A stretch of DNA of 35,966 bases, from contig CANRFH010000011.1 in NCBI GenBank assembly GCA_947629835.1, forward strand, positions 1-35,966, written 5' to 3'. The position numbers and the translations under genes are program-made. The notes beneath the pieces are model-generated. The model made no database searches. It had not been told where the DNA came from and worked only from the letters and a program-made list of their open reading frames with translations. This document shows, one piece after another, positions 25,259 to 35,922 of the stretch. The DNA comes from an uncultured Clostridia bacterium (lineage in GTDB: Bacteria > Bacillota > Clostridia > TANB77 > CAG-508). The stretch's first letter is position 1. Each line of letters opens with the position of its first letter.

Positions 25259-26369
25259 TATCTTCCTCTACTATTTCTTCTGCACTTAATTCTTCTTGTT
25301 CTTCTTGCATTTTTGTTAACATTTCTCTAAATTGAGATTCTGATTTTATATCAATCTTCCATCCTGTAAGTCTAGCTGCAAGTCTTGCATTTTGTCCTGC
25401 TTTTCCGATTGCAAGTGATAATTGATCATCTGGAACTATTACTCTTGCAGATTTTTCATCTTCTATATCTACTGCCATTACTCTTGCAGGAAGTAAAGCT
25501 GAAGATATAAATATTGCTGGATCTTCATCCCACTCAATAACATCTATTTTTTCTCCATTAAGCTCATTAATTATATTTTGAATTCTTACACCTTTTTGTC
25601 CTACACAAGAACCTACTGGATCTATGTTCTCATTAGAAGCATGAACTGCAACTTTGCATCTATTACCTGGATCTCTTGATACACTTTTTACTTCTATTAA
25701 TCCTTCATATATCTCTGGTATTTCAAATTCAAATAATTTTTTTACAAAATCTCCTGCTGTTCTTGAAACTATAACTTGCGGTGCACCTTTATTTCCTCTT
25801 ACTACATCAAGAACATAAGCTTTTACTTTATCATTTACTTTGTACTTCTCTGTTGGTATTTGTTCTTTTGCAGGCATTATTCCTTCTAGTTTTCCTAAAT
25901 CTAAGATTACAACACCTGTATCTGCTTTTTGAACTATTCCAGAAACTATTTCGCCTTTTCTCTCGTTGAACTCTCCAAATACTATGTCTCTTTCAGCTTC
26001 TCTTAATTTTTGTATAATAACTTGTTTTGCTGTTTGAGCAGCTATTCTTCCAAAGTTTCTAGGATTTATTTCAACATCAACAGTATCTCCTACTTTAAGT
26101 TTTTTATTTATCTTAACAGCCTCAGTTTTGCTTATCTGCAAAACTGGATTTTCAACTGCTGTCACTACTTCTTTTACAGAGTAAATATGTGTCTCTCCTG
26201 TTTGTTTATCTATAACAATTTTTGCATTTTCACTATCTTTGTAATTATTTTTGTATGCTACCATTAAAGCTGATTCTATCTGCTCAATTAAATATTCCTT
26301 TTTTATTCCTCTCTCTTTTTCTAATGTTTCTAGTGCAATTTGTAATTCATTATTATCAATGGCTTTCAT
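25248..26369 (-). CDS. nusA: Transcription termination/antitermination factor NusA
   Basis: Binds RNA polymerase and controls pausing, termination and antitermination. 373 aa from ATG at 26369, the usual MKAIDNNEL-type start; an upstream in-frame TTG at 26396 is next to AAAGG but extends beyond the family start. N-terminal polymerase-binding domain (about 1-125), S1 domain (FNERKGEIVSGIVQKADTG), KH1 with DPGNRCKVAVHA and GSCVGQKGVRIQNI, and KH2 ending DQLSLAIGKAGQNARLAARL. No C-terminal acidic repeats, as is normal in Gram-positives. Frame intact. Confidence 0.96.
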   Translation of the reverse strand: MKAIDNNELQIALETLEKERGIKKEYLIEQIESALMVAYKNNYKDSENAKIVIDKQTGETHIYSVKEVVTAVENPVLQISKTEAVKINKKLKVGDTVDVEINPRNFGRIAAQTAKQVIIQKLREAERDIVFGEFNERKGEIVSGIVQKADTGVVILDLGKLEGIMPAKEQIPTEKYKVNDKVKAYVLDVVRGNKGAPQVIVSRTAGDFVKKLFEFEIPEIYEGLIEVKSVSRDPGNRCKVAVHASNENIDPVGSCVGQKGVRIQNIINELNGEKIDVIEWDEDPAIFISSALLPARVMAVDIEDEKSARVIVPDDQLSLAIGKAGQNARLAARLTGWKIDIKSESQFREMLTKMQEEQEELSAEEIVEEDNEE

Positions 26370-26389
26370 TTTTTTAATCAATCCTTTCT

Positions 26390-26846
26390 TTACCAATTAT
26401 ATTTTGTTTTTATTTGTGCTATTTGATTTCTCTCTATTTCTTTTTCTTCTTTTTCATTTTGTATATAAATTTTATTTTCATCAAATTTTATAAGAGTGCC
26501 TTGTAAAATTTTTGAATTATCTAATGTTTTAAATAACTTTACTTCTATTTCTTTTCCTATGTTTTGTTCTAAATGTTTATTCTTTCTTATAACTCTTTCT
26601 ATTCCAGGTGAAGAAACTTCTAAAAAATATTGTTCTTTTATATAGTCTGCTTCATCTAGAACATCATTTATTGCATTTGATACTTTCTCGCAGTCATTTA
26701 AATCTATTCCAGTTTCTTTATCTATATATATTCTTAAAAAATAATCTTTTCCGTTCTTTTACATATTCTACATCATATAAGTCATAGCCTAAATCTCTAA
26801 TATATGGAGTTATTAGATCTTCGACCTTTGTTTCTATATTTGCCAA
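26390..26846 (-). CDS. rimP: Ribosome maturation factor RimP, with +1 recoding at CGG
   Basis: Needed for 30S assembly. TTG at 26846 follows GAGGTG by 8 nt. Zero frame reads LANIETKVEDLITPYIRD and YDLYDVEYVKE, then codon 32 is CGG. Skipping the C at 26753 gives VKEGKDYFLRIYIDKETGI, near-identical in pattern to well-known RimP proteins, then NDCEKVSNAINDVLDE and the SSPGIERVI motif, ending at 26390 with KTKYNW. Corrected length 151 aa (456 nt). It is the first gene of the rimP-truB operon, behind a strong promoter. No other frame defect. Confidence 0.94.
26751..26753 (-). other. +1 recoding site: GAA CGG A in rimP
   Basis: Extra C at 26753, codon 32. Glu-[C]-GGA; restored junction VKE-G-KDYF, with Gly conserved in the family. 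GAA cannot re-pair with AAC. Confidence 0.93.
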
Positions 26847-26872
26847 GCGTTTATCACCTCTTTCCACAAATA

Positions 26873-26897
26873 AAGAGTGGAATTTGCTTCCACTCTT
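26873..26897 (-). terminator. Hairpin between groEL and rimP: groEL terminator or rimP leader element
   Basis: A 10 bp stem (AAGAGTGGAA with TTCCACTCTT) and 5 nt loop, followed on the minus strand by TTATTTG, a weak U-tract. It lies downstream of groEL but also inside the predicted 5' leader of the rimP operon, so it could be an attenuator. Confidence 0.55.
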
Positions 26898-26920
26898 CTA
26901 GTCTCATATTTAGCATAATT

Positions 26921-26949
26921 ATTATATACTGTATTTACAGTAATGTCAA
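26921..26949 (-). promoter_or_regulatory. Consensus sigmaA promoter of the rimP-truB operon with palindromic spacer
   Basis: Minus strand TTGACA (26949-26944), exactly 17 nt, TATAAT (26926-26921). The spacer holds a perfect inverted repeat (TACTGTA, 2 nt, TACAGTA, 26927-26942), well placed for a repressor. It lies 18 bp past the groEL stop and about 75 nt upstream of rimP. Confidence 0.75.
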
Positions 26950-26966
26950 TACTTTTTGTTAATTTT

Positions 26967-28923
<1,957 letters not shown>

Positions 28924-28950
28924 TTAGCACTCGTTATTTCCGACTGCTAA
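28924..28950. promoter_or_regulatory. CIRCE element (HrcA operator)
   Basis: TTAGCACTC, 9 nt, GACTGCTAA; the consensus second arm is GAGTGCTAA, so there is one mismatch. Located between the groES promoter and ribosome site, exactly where HrcA represses groESL in Gram-positives. Confidence 0.92.
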
Positions 28951-28953
28951 TAT

Positions 28954-28982
28954 AATTTACACCTTTTTAATATTATTGTCAA
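28954..28982 (-). promoter_or_regulatory. SigmaA promoter of groESL
   Basis: Minus strand TTGACA (28982-28977), 17 nt spacer, TAAATT (28959-28954), directly upstream of CIRCE. Region 28983-29110 beyond it is AT-rich and holds no gene. Confidence 0.75.
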
Positions 28983-29110
28983 TAGAATTTACAAAAATTT
29001 CATAATTTTTTATGCTTGATTAATACAATTTATATCTAATTAGTATAAAATAAGCTAAATTTGATATAAGTTTTATATTTATTGAACCTTTATCTATAAT
29101 ATTCAGGCAA

Positions 29111-29137
29111 AATAAAAAAGCTCCTTAAACAGGAGCT
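29111..29137 (-). terminator. Terminator of pyrG
   Basis: A 7 bp stem (AGCTCCT with AGGAGCT), 5 nt loop, then TTTTTATTTT on the minus strand, a few bases past the pyrG stop at 29144. Confidence 0.85.
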
Positions 29138-29143
29138 AAAAAT

Positions 29144-30749
29144 TTATCTTTTACATTTCTTTGCAGCTTCTACAAGTCCTACGAATAAAGGCTGAGGTCT
29201 GTCAGGCCTTGACTTAAACTCTGGATGGAATTGTCCTGCAATAAAATATGGATGTTTTGTATATTCTACCATCTCAACAAGTAATCCATCTGGTGATGTT
29301 CCAGAAATCATTAAACCTTTTTCTTCTATCATTTCTCTATAATTATTATTAAACTCATATCTATGTCTGTGTCTTTCTGAAATTTCTTTTTTGCCATATA
29401 ATTTTTGAGCTAAGCTTCCATCTTTAAGTACACAAGGATATGCGCCAAGTCTCATTGTTCCACCTTTTTTTGATACATTTTTTTGCGTATCCATTATATG
29501 TATAACTGGATGTTTGCAGTTTGGACTAAACTCTTCTGAATCTACATCTTCAAGTCCACAAACATTTCTTATAAACTCAACAACTGCCATTTGCATTCCA
29601 AGACATATTCCAAGGAAAGGAATATTATTCTCTCTTACATATTTTATAGCATGTATTTTTCCTTCTATTCCTCTGTTTCCAAAGCCTCCAGGAACTACTA
29701 TACCTTGAACATCTCCTAGTATTGCATCTACATTTTCTTCTGTTACTGTTTCTGAATCTACATATTTTATATCTACATTTACATTATTTGCATATCCACC
29801 GTGTCTTAGACTTTCTGCAACAGAAAGATATGAATCTTCCAATCTAACATATTTTCCAACTATTGCAATTTTAACTGTGTCATTTCCTATACTTCTAATA
29901 TGATCTATCATTTCTTGCCATTTTTCGTTATGTGGTTTATTTTTCTCCAAATTTAAATGCTTGCAAACTGCATCTGCCAATCCCTCTTCTTCTAGCATTA
30001 GTGGTACAGCATATAGATTATCTGCTGTTAAGTTTTGAATTACACATTCTTTTCTAACATTACAGAATAATGCTATTTTTGCTTTCATTTCGTCAGTCAT
30101 TTCTGCTTCACTTCTGCAAACTAATATATCTGGTTTTATTCCATAAGATTGTAACTCTTTTACAGAGTGCTGAGTTGGTTTTGATTTTAGCTCATTTGAA
30201 CCATATATATATGGAAGTAAAGTTACATGTATATATATAACATCTTCTTTTGCTTTTTCTAGTCCTATTTGTCTTATTGCCTCAATAAAAGCTACTCCTT
30301 CCATATCTCCAACTGTTCCACCAAGCTCTGTTATAACTATATCTACATCTGTATTTTCAAAACTATAAATTTTATCTTTTATCTCATTTGTAATATGAGG
30401 AATTACTTGTACTGTTTTTCCTAGGTAATCTCCTCTTCTTTCCTTTTCTATTACGCTTTGATATATCTTACCTGATGTTACAGAAGAATTTTTAGTTAAA
30501 CTTTCGTCAGTAAATCTTTCATAATGTCCTAAATCTAAGTCTGTTTCTGCTCCATCATCTGTTACAAAAACTTCACCATGTTCATAAGGACTCATTGTTC
30601 CTGGATCTACATTTATATATGGATCAAACTTTTGGTTTGCTACCTTATATCCTCTATTTTTAAGTAATCTTCCGAAGTGATGCTGCGGTTATTCCTTTTC
30701 CTAAACCTGATACAACTCCACCTGTTACAAATATAAATTTTTTGTTCAT
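29144..30749 (-). CDS. pyrG: CTP synthase, with +1 recoding at CGG
   Basis: Converts UTP to CTP using glutamine and ATP; normally the only route to CTP. ATG at 30749 after GGAGGC. Zero frame starts [19 protein letters not shown] and reaches ITAASL, then codon 26 is CGG. Skipping the C at 30674 gives [20 protein letters not shown], followed by [20 protein letters not shown] and the rest without interruption, including the amidotransferase nucleophile in [12 protein letters not shown] and a conserved glutaminase His/Glu in GQFHPEF. Corrected length 534 aa (1605 nt), normal for PyrG. Loss of this gene should be lethal without cytidine salvage, so a dead copy is unlikely. Confidence 0.95.
30672..30674 (-). 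other. +1 recoding site: CTT CGG A in pyrG
   Basis: Extra C at 30674, codon 26. Leu-[C]-GGA; restored junction AASL-G-RLLK, matching the family. The surrounding ten bases CTTCGGAAGA also occur in fabG out of phase, where no shift is needed. Confidence 0.95.
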
Positions 30750-30765
30750 TTCAGCCTCCATAACC

Positions 30766-30821
30766 AAAAAAAATAGATTAAAATTTTTACCACCTTAAAA
30801 AAGGGGTTTTTTTTTAATCTA
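30766..30821 (-). terminator. Attenuator-like leader hairpin upstream of pyrG
   Basis: Outer arms TAGATTAAAA and TTTTAATCTA enclose an inner ACCCCTT/AAGGTGGT hairpin, followed by eight Ts on the minus strand and then the pyrG ribosome site. With the promoter just upstream, the hairpin starts almost at the first transcribed base. Confidence 0.6.
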
Positions 30822-30828
30822 CTTTTTA

Positions 30829-30857
30829 ATGTTAACACTTTTTTCTAAAAAAATCAA
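30829..30857 (-). promoter_or_regulatory. Probable promoter of pyrG
   Basis: Minus strand TTGATT (30857-30852), 17 nt spacer, TAACAT (30834-30829), about 80 nt upstream of the pyrG ATG. Confidence 0.5.
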
Positions 30858-30887
30858 CATATTTTTTAAATTTTCTTAAATAAAATC

Positions 30888-30926
30888 AAAAAGAGATAAT
30901 ATTATTTATATAAATATTATCCCTTT
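30888..30926 (-). terminator. Terminator after the transketolase N-subunit gene
   Basis: AGGGATAATATT pairs with AATATTATCTCT (one mismatch) around an AT loop, followed by TTTTTG on the minus strand, 6 nt past the stop. Confidence 0.7.
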
Positions 30927-30931
30927 CTAGT

Positions 30932-31766
30932 CTATAAAGAATATTCTTTTTTAAGTTCTTCTATTGCAAGGTTATATTCTTCATCATTTGGTGCTTTCCC
31001 ATGCCAACCAACCTGATCTTCCATAAAAGATACACCTTTGCCTTTTATAGTTTTTGCAATTATTGCAGTAGGTTTGCCTTTGGTTTGTTTAGCTAAATTA
31101 AATGCCTTTATTATTTCTTCAATATTATGTCCATCTATATTTATTACATTAAATCCAAAACTTTTAAATTTGCTATCTATTGGATAAGGATTCATTACTT
31201 TATCAACTGTTCCATCTATTTGTAAATTGTTATTGTCAACAATTACGCATAAATTGTCTAGTTTATAATGACAAGATGTCATTGCAGCTTCCCAAACTTG
31301 GCCTTCTTGCAATTCTCCATCTCCAAGAAGACAATATACTCTTATTCCACTGCTATTTAGCTTTGAGCTCATTGCAATTCCATTTGCGATAGAAAGTCCT
31401 TGTCCGAAGTGATCCAGTATTCATATCAACTCCGGGTACTTTATTCATATCTGGATGTCCTTGTAAATTGCTATCTATATGTCTTAAATTTGATAACTCT
31501 TTTTTATCAAAATATCCACGATTTGCAAGAACACTATAAAGTGCAGGTGCTGCATGTCCCTTTGATAAAATAAATCTATCTCTTGCTCCATCTCTTGGTT
31601 TTTCTGGATCTATATGCATTTGGTTAAAATATAGTACAGTTAAAATATCTGCACAAGAAAGTGAACCACCAGGGTGTCCAGATTTTGCTCCGTGCACAGC
31701 TTCAATGATTCCTATTCTTACATCAGTTGCCTTATTTTTTAACTCTTGAACATCAGTAATTTTCAA
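30932..31766 (-). CDS. Transketolase N-terminal subunit, with +1 recoding at CGG
   Basis: Thiamine-diphosphate-binding half of a split transketolase (pentose phosphate pathway). TTG at 31766 follows GGAGG. Zero frame gives KSGHPGGSLSCADILTVLYF, LSKGHAAPALYSVLANRG and VDMNTGSL, then codon 121 is CGG. Skipping the C at 31406 gives GSLGQGLSIANGIAMSSKLN, then GDGELQEGQVWEAAM (thiamine-diphosphate motif) and EDQVGWHGKAPNDEEY. Corrected length 277 aa (834 nt). The C-terminal subunit gene, usually next in order, is absent: pyrG follows after a terminator. Fourth gene of the TPR-uppP-upp-tkt run. Confidence 0.92.
31404..31406 (-). other. +1 recoding site: CTT CGG A in the transketolase subunit
   Basis: Extra C at 31406, codon 121. 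Leu-[C]-GGA; restored junction TGSL-G-QGLS, the invariant GSLGQGL of the family. Confidence 0.94.
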
Positions 31767-31781
31767 ACCTTTGTCCTCCTT

Positions 31782-32408
31782 CTATTTTGTTCCAAATATT
31801 CTGTCTCCTGCATCTCCTAGTCCTGGAACTATGTAACCTACATCATTTAAATGTTCATCTATTGTAGCACAATAAATTTGAACATCTGGATGTACTTCTT
31901 GCATTTTCTTTAATCCTTCTGGTGCTGCAATAATGCTTAAAAATTTTAAGTTTTTAACTCCATCTTCTTTAAGTAAAGTTATAGCATCTATTCCAGATCC
32001 ACCTGTTGCAAGCATTGGGTCTATAATTATTACTTGCTTGTCTTCTATTCCCTTTGGCATTTTATAGTAATATCTAACAGGTTTTAATGTTTCTTCATTT
32101 CTATAAAGTCCAATATGTCCAATTTTTGCATTTGGTATCATTTTTACAATTCCGTCTATCATACCTGTTCCTGCTCTTAATATTGGTACAAATACATAAT
32201 CATTTTCATCTAACATTTTTGCTTTTGTTTTTGTTATAGGGGTTTCTATTTCTACCTCTTTTAGTTTTGCATCTTTCATTGCCTCATAACATAAAAACAA
32301 TGTTATTTCTGAAATTAATTCTCTAAATTCTTTTGTTCCTGTTCTCTTATCCCTTAATATTGCTAATTTGTGTTCAATTAATGGATGATTTAATTTAATT
32401 GGTTCCAT
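31782..32408 (-). CDS. upp: Uracil phosphoribosyltransferase
   Basis: Makes UMP from uracil and PRPP (pyrimidine salvage). 208 aa from ATG at 32408, preceded by AAGGGAGA; a longer reading to 32447 is not family-like. Key features: [20 protein letters not shown] start, PILRAGTGM near residue 78, PRPP loop [16 protein letters not shown] near 125, and the [11 protein letters not shown] end. Upstream of the transketolase subunit with a 15 nt gap. The PRPP it uses depends on pentose phosphates, a plausible link to the neighbour. Confidence 0.95.
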   Translation of the reverse strand: MEPIKLNHPLIEHKLAILRDKRTGTKEFRELISEITLFLCYEAMKDAKLKEVEIETPITKTKAKMLDENDYVFVPILRAGTGMIDGIVKMIPNAKIGHIGLYRNEETLKPVRYYYKMPKGIEDKQVIIIDPMLATGGSGIDAITLLKEDGVKNLKFLSIIAAPEGLKKMQEVHPDVQIYCATIDEHLNDVGYIVPGLGDAGDRIFGTK

Positions 32409-32428
32409 ATTTTTTCTCCCTTCTTTTA

Positions 32429-33235
32429 TTACAACCTTATTATCCATAATAAGATAATAGCTATACCAACAATTACTCTATATATTGCAAAACCTTTAAA
32501 GCTACCTTTCTTTAAGTAATTCATTAAAAATTTAATTACAAGTACTCCTACAACAAAGCTTGCTAAAATTCCTACGAAAAATGGAATACTTACAACAAAA
32601 TCTTTAAGTTTATATAAAGTTGCTCCAGCAACAATTGGTGTTGAAAGTAAAAATGAATATTTTGCGACAGATTTTCTCTTGATTCCAAGTAATCTACCAG
32701 TTGTCATTGTTACTCCTGAACGTGATACACCAGGAATAAATGCTAATGCTTGAGATAATCCTATCAAAAACGTTTGTTTAAATGTCATATCTTTATATTC
32801 TACTTCTGACTTTGAGTGTTTATCAACAACATATAAAATAATTCCCATTACAATTAGTGCAATACCTATAATGATTGGTGTTGTTAATGCATCTTCTAAA
32901 AATTTATCTAATAAAAATCCTATTGCTCCTCCTGGAATAGTTGCTATTACTAAATACCAGAACATTTTTCCTTCAAAAGTCTTTTCTTTTTTTACAACTT
33001 GTTTATATCCACCTACAATTAATTTTATCCAATCTTTAAAGAAGAATAAAACTATTGCAAGTAAAGTTCCTGCATGAAGTGCAACATCAAATGCTTCAAA
33101 TGCTTCATTGAATGTTGCAGAGTTAGTCCAGCCTAGTACCCATGGTATTATGTAAAGGTGTGCTGAACTAGAAATTGGTAATAATTCTGTTAATCCTTGT
33201 ACAATTCCTAAAATAAGTGCTTGTAAAATTGACAT
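32429..33235 (-). CDS. uppP: Undecaprenyl-diphosphate phosphatase UppP (BacA family)
   Basis: Integral membrane enzyme that regenerates undecaprenyl phosphate, the lipid carrier for peptidoglycan precursors, and gives bacitracin tolerance. 268 aa, about eight membrane segments. The BacA motifs are present: [20 protein letters not shown] near residue 10 and [19 protein letters not shown] near 165. It lies 11 nt past the TPR gene and ahead of upp in one run. Frame intact. Confidence 0.95.
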   Translation of the reverse strand: MSILQALILGIVQGLTELLPISSSAHLYIIPWVLGWTNSATFNEAFEAFDVALHAGTLLAIVLFFFKDWIKLIVGGYKQVVKKEKTFEGKMFWYLVIATIPGGAIGFLLDKFLEDALTTPIIIGIALIVMGIILYVVDKHSKSEVEYKDMTFKQTFLIGLSQALAFIPGVSRSGVTMTTGRLLGIKRKSVAKYSFLLSTPIVAGATLYKLKDFVVSIPFFVGILASFVVGVLVIKFLMNYLKKGSFKGFAIYRVIVGIAIILLWIIRL

Positions 33236-33246
33236 TTTAATCTCTC

Positions 33247-34459
33247 CTATCTTTCCTTTTGATTTTCATTTTCGTTTTGCAAATCTTCATATGCTTTCAT
33301 ACTTGGTTTTAATTTATGCATATTCAATTTTCCAACAATGTTATAGGTTTTATCTAGATGTTCTTTTGCTTTTAGCTCTTTTTTGCTATGTTTTGTTTTC
33401 CTTGGTTTTATATCTTCTTCATCAATAACTGGCATCTGGAATTTACTCTTAACTGGGATAAATATTGGTTCTTGATTTGCAATTTTTATATAGTTATTAT
33501 CAAGCTCAATTGCAAGATTTACAAACTTAACTGCATTATCATGATCACCTCTTAACATATATATTTTTCCAAGTTTATAATATGCATCTGGTTCTTGATC
33601 CTTATCTTCTAATGCTTTTGTAAAGTATTTTTCTGCTTCTTCCAAATCCATTTCAATTAAATTAATTTGTCCCAAACTGTAATATGCATGATAAAGCAAA
33701 CTATTTATAGTTGCTGCTTTTTCATAGCAAACCTTCGCATTTTGAAAATCATTTAACATTGTATATACTATACCCATATTATAATATAAGTCATAATCAT
33801 TTGGTGCATATTTAAGTCCATTTGTATATACGTTTAATGCTTCTTTATACCTTTCTTGTGTGCACAAAATATCTCCAAGTAACATTGTTGCATTTCTATA
33901 TTCTGGTTTTTTACTAAGGAGTGTATTTAGCATAACAATCGCATCATCAGGCTTATTTAGTTCATTTAGCAAATATGATATTTTATAATATGAATCATAG
34001 TCTTTTTTATTTAAATCAACAGCTTTTACATATTCGTCAATAGCTTTTCTCATTCCGCCTTCTTTTTCGTATACTTCTCCAAGCATTCTATGTGCTGAAT
34101 AGCTATCTGAATATTTTTCTATAAGTGATAATAATATATCTTTGCTCTTCTTAGTATTTCCGCATAAAGGCATAAAATTTTGCTAATGCTATAAATATAA
34201 ATTCTGAAAAATTTTTCCCTTTATGCTCTATATACATAATGATTATTGGAATAACTATTGATAATATATATACTAATATTTTTACAAAAATATTATAATT
34301 TAATCTAAATATGATTTCTACAAAACTAATTGTTATTCCCAAAGCTTGAAGCACTAGTATTGCTATATATGCAGAATCTATTTTTTTAATCATTTTAAAA
34401 AACATTGCTATAAATAGATAAAATGCTAGAATACTGAATATAATTTTTTCTACAAGCAT
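33247..34459 (-). CDS. Membrane-anchored TPR protein, with +1 recoding at CGG
   Basis: ATG at 34459 follows AAGGAGG. The N-terminal 100 residues contain about four hydrophobic segments (about 1-20, 28-48, 58-78 and 85-97). Codon 100 is CGG after ATG. Zero frame ends three codons later. Skipping the C at 34162 gives FYAFMGNTKKSKDILLSLIE and then at least six tetratricopeptide repeats (for example AHRMLGEVYEKEGGMRKAID and DLYYNMGIVYTMLNDFQNAK), ending in a Lys-rich tail. Corrected length 403 aa (1212 nt). A scaffold role at the membrane is inferred. Without the shift, anchor and repeats would be separate proteins. Confidence 0.85.
34160..34162 (-). other. +1 recoding site: ATG CGG A in the TPR gene
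   Basis: Extra C at 34162, codon 100. Met-[C]-GGA; restored junction FYAFM-G-NTKK. The single AUG-reading tRNA cannot pair with TGC, strong evidence against P-site slippage. Confidence 0.88.
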
Positions 34460-34498
34460 AACTTTTCCTCCTTATCTTTTATCTATTTTCTCCTACTT

Positions 34499-34527
34499 AT
34501 TTTATCCTATTTTTTGGTAAAAGTCTA
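34499..34527 (-). promoter_or_regulatory. Possible promoter of the TPR-uppP-upp-tkt run
   Basis: Minus strand TAGACT (34527-34522), 17 nt spacer, TAAAAT (34504-34499), 40 nt upstream of the TPR ATG. The -35 box is weak. Confidence 0.4.
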
Positions 34528-34582
34528 CAATATTTTTAAAATATTTTTAAATGGTTTAAAAAGATTGATTTTTGTTATGAAA

Positions 34583-34630
34583 AAATAGATAGAAGTTTTA
34601 ATTAAATGATTTTTAAACTTCTATCTATTT
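34583..34630 (-). terminator. Terminator of the prepilin-like gene
   Basis: A 16 bp perfect stem (AAATAGATAGAAGTTT with its complement) and AT loop, T-run on the minus strand. It lies 29 nt past the stop reached only in the +1-corrected frame. Confidence 0.8.
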
Positions 34631-34658
34631 ACCAATTTGCTATATATATAACATTGCT

Positions 34659-35898
34659 TTACTGCAATTTCCAGCCCGTGGTCCCATCATATTCAGATGT
34701 CGTATCAATCGCATCTTTCTTAAGCACAACTACAGGACGCACAGTTTTCCTTTCATAATAGTCGCCGAGACCAATACCCTTTCCCTGAGACTCGAACATA
34801 TAATTGAAGTAATTGGTAAACTTCCCGTTGACGCGCAATCCCAAACCGAAAATCCGAACAGAAACACAAATGAGATGAACCTCGTGAGGCCAAGTAATAC
34901 GATGGGTCCTTCGTTAAACACCCTTTGACACCACACGTATCCGGAATATACCCATCACTGTAAGAATAGGCGGTGTAAATCAGATCTCCTCTCGGCTCCA
35001 CATCCGTAGCATCATAAGAGCAACCACTCTCAACCATCATTGTTGGATACTCAACTTGTCTATTTAAAATGTTATTTTTTCCATAATTTTCGTTTAACTC
35101 ATTAAATGTGGTTGTAACCTTTCCCTCAGAGTCTTTTTCTGCACCTACTTTTGCTAGTTTATTTACATCCTCTATTGTTATACTTCTTGCTCCCGTGCCT
35201 GTTAATGTTCTTGTCTCTTCATCAAATGGTCCTCCTACTTTATATGTGGTCATTAAGTTCGTATCTGCTCCAAATCCGTGTCCATATACAGAACAAGCTT
35301 TGTGTAATTGTTCTTCTGCGTATAAATATCCTACTGCTCCTTTTAAATAAAATTCTTCGTTGTTATCTGTTTTTACTGATTTTTCTGACAAAAGTGTTAC
35401 TGCTCCTGTGCTTTCATTTATATCTAAAATTACCCACTTTAAGTCACTCTGTGCTGTAAACATCTGACCTCTATCTGTTCCGTCGTCTCCTTCACTTAAA
35501 TATCCACTTCCACTTATCGTTCCTGATCCTTGATATGATGTATAAGTTAGTAAATTTTCTGCAACTGGTTTTGTTCCATCTTTATCTAATACTGTCGGAT
35601 TATATGCTACATATTGTCCTAATTCAAGTTTTGTTAAATCTGTTGGTGGTTCGTTTGATTCTGAGCCACCTCCTAATTTTGAACTTAGAACAGAATTTAT
35701 TGATGCCCATCTGCTTTCAAATTCGCTTAATGTAGTATTCTCTAAATTTGATTGATCAATGTACTTTGCAGCTGCATCACTTGACCAACCTATTATATTG
35801 CCTTGTGTTACAGCTGTAATTGAAACTGCTGCTAAGATAACTAAGATGATTATTGTGATTATGAGTGCTATTAATGTAATACCTTCGTTTTTTTTCAT
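34659..35898 (-). CDS. Type IV prepilin-like surface protein, with +1 recoding at CGG
   Basis: MKKNEG followed by ITLIALIITIIILVILAAVS is a class III-type prepilin signal and hydrophobic helix, as in many clostridial prepilin-like proteins. The middle is Gly/Ser/Thr/Asp-rich. The end carries YYLASRGSS, an FGLGLRV segment and RPVVVLKKDAID, the C-terminal domain pattern (LASR...RPVV) of this protein class. Codon 351 is CGG after TTT; skipping C 34848 restores FGLGLRVNGKFTNYF and the RPVVVL end, 412 aa (1239 nt). Without it the end is unrelated. The last roughly 390 bp are clearly GC-richer, with TTG, CGC, CGT and AGG codons unlike the rest. Confidence 0.82.
34846..34848 (-). other. +1 recoding site: TTT CGG T in the prepilin-like gene
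   Basis: Extra C at 34848, codon 351. Phe-[C]-GGT; restored junction CSDF-G-LGLR. Another CGG lies 8 bases upstream (across TCG GAT) but is out of phase and is not skipped. Confidence 0.88.
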
Positions 35899-35922
35899 AA
35901 GTACCTTACCATTCCTTTCTTG

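Noticed and set aside
26927..26942. LexA (SOS) box before rimP
   Set aside because: The CTGT/ACAG arms are similar but spacing is shorter than the enterobacterial box, and Gram-positive LexA uses a GAAC-type site.
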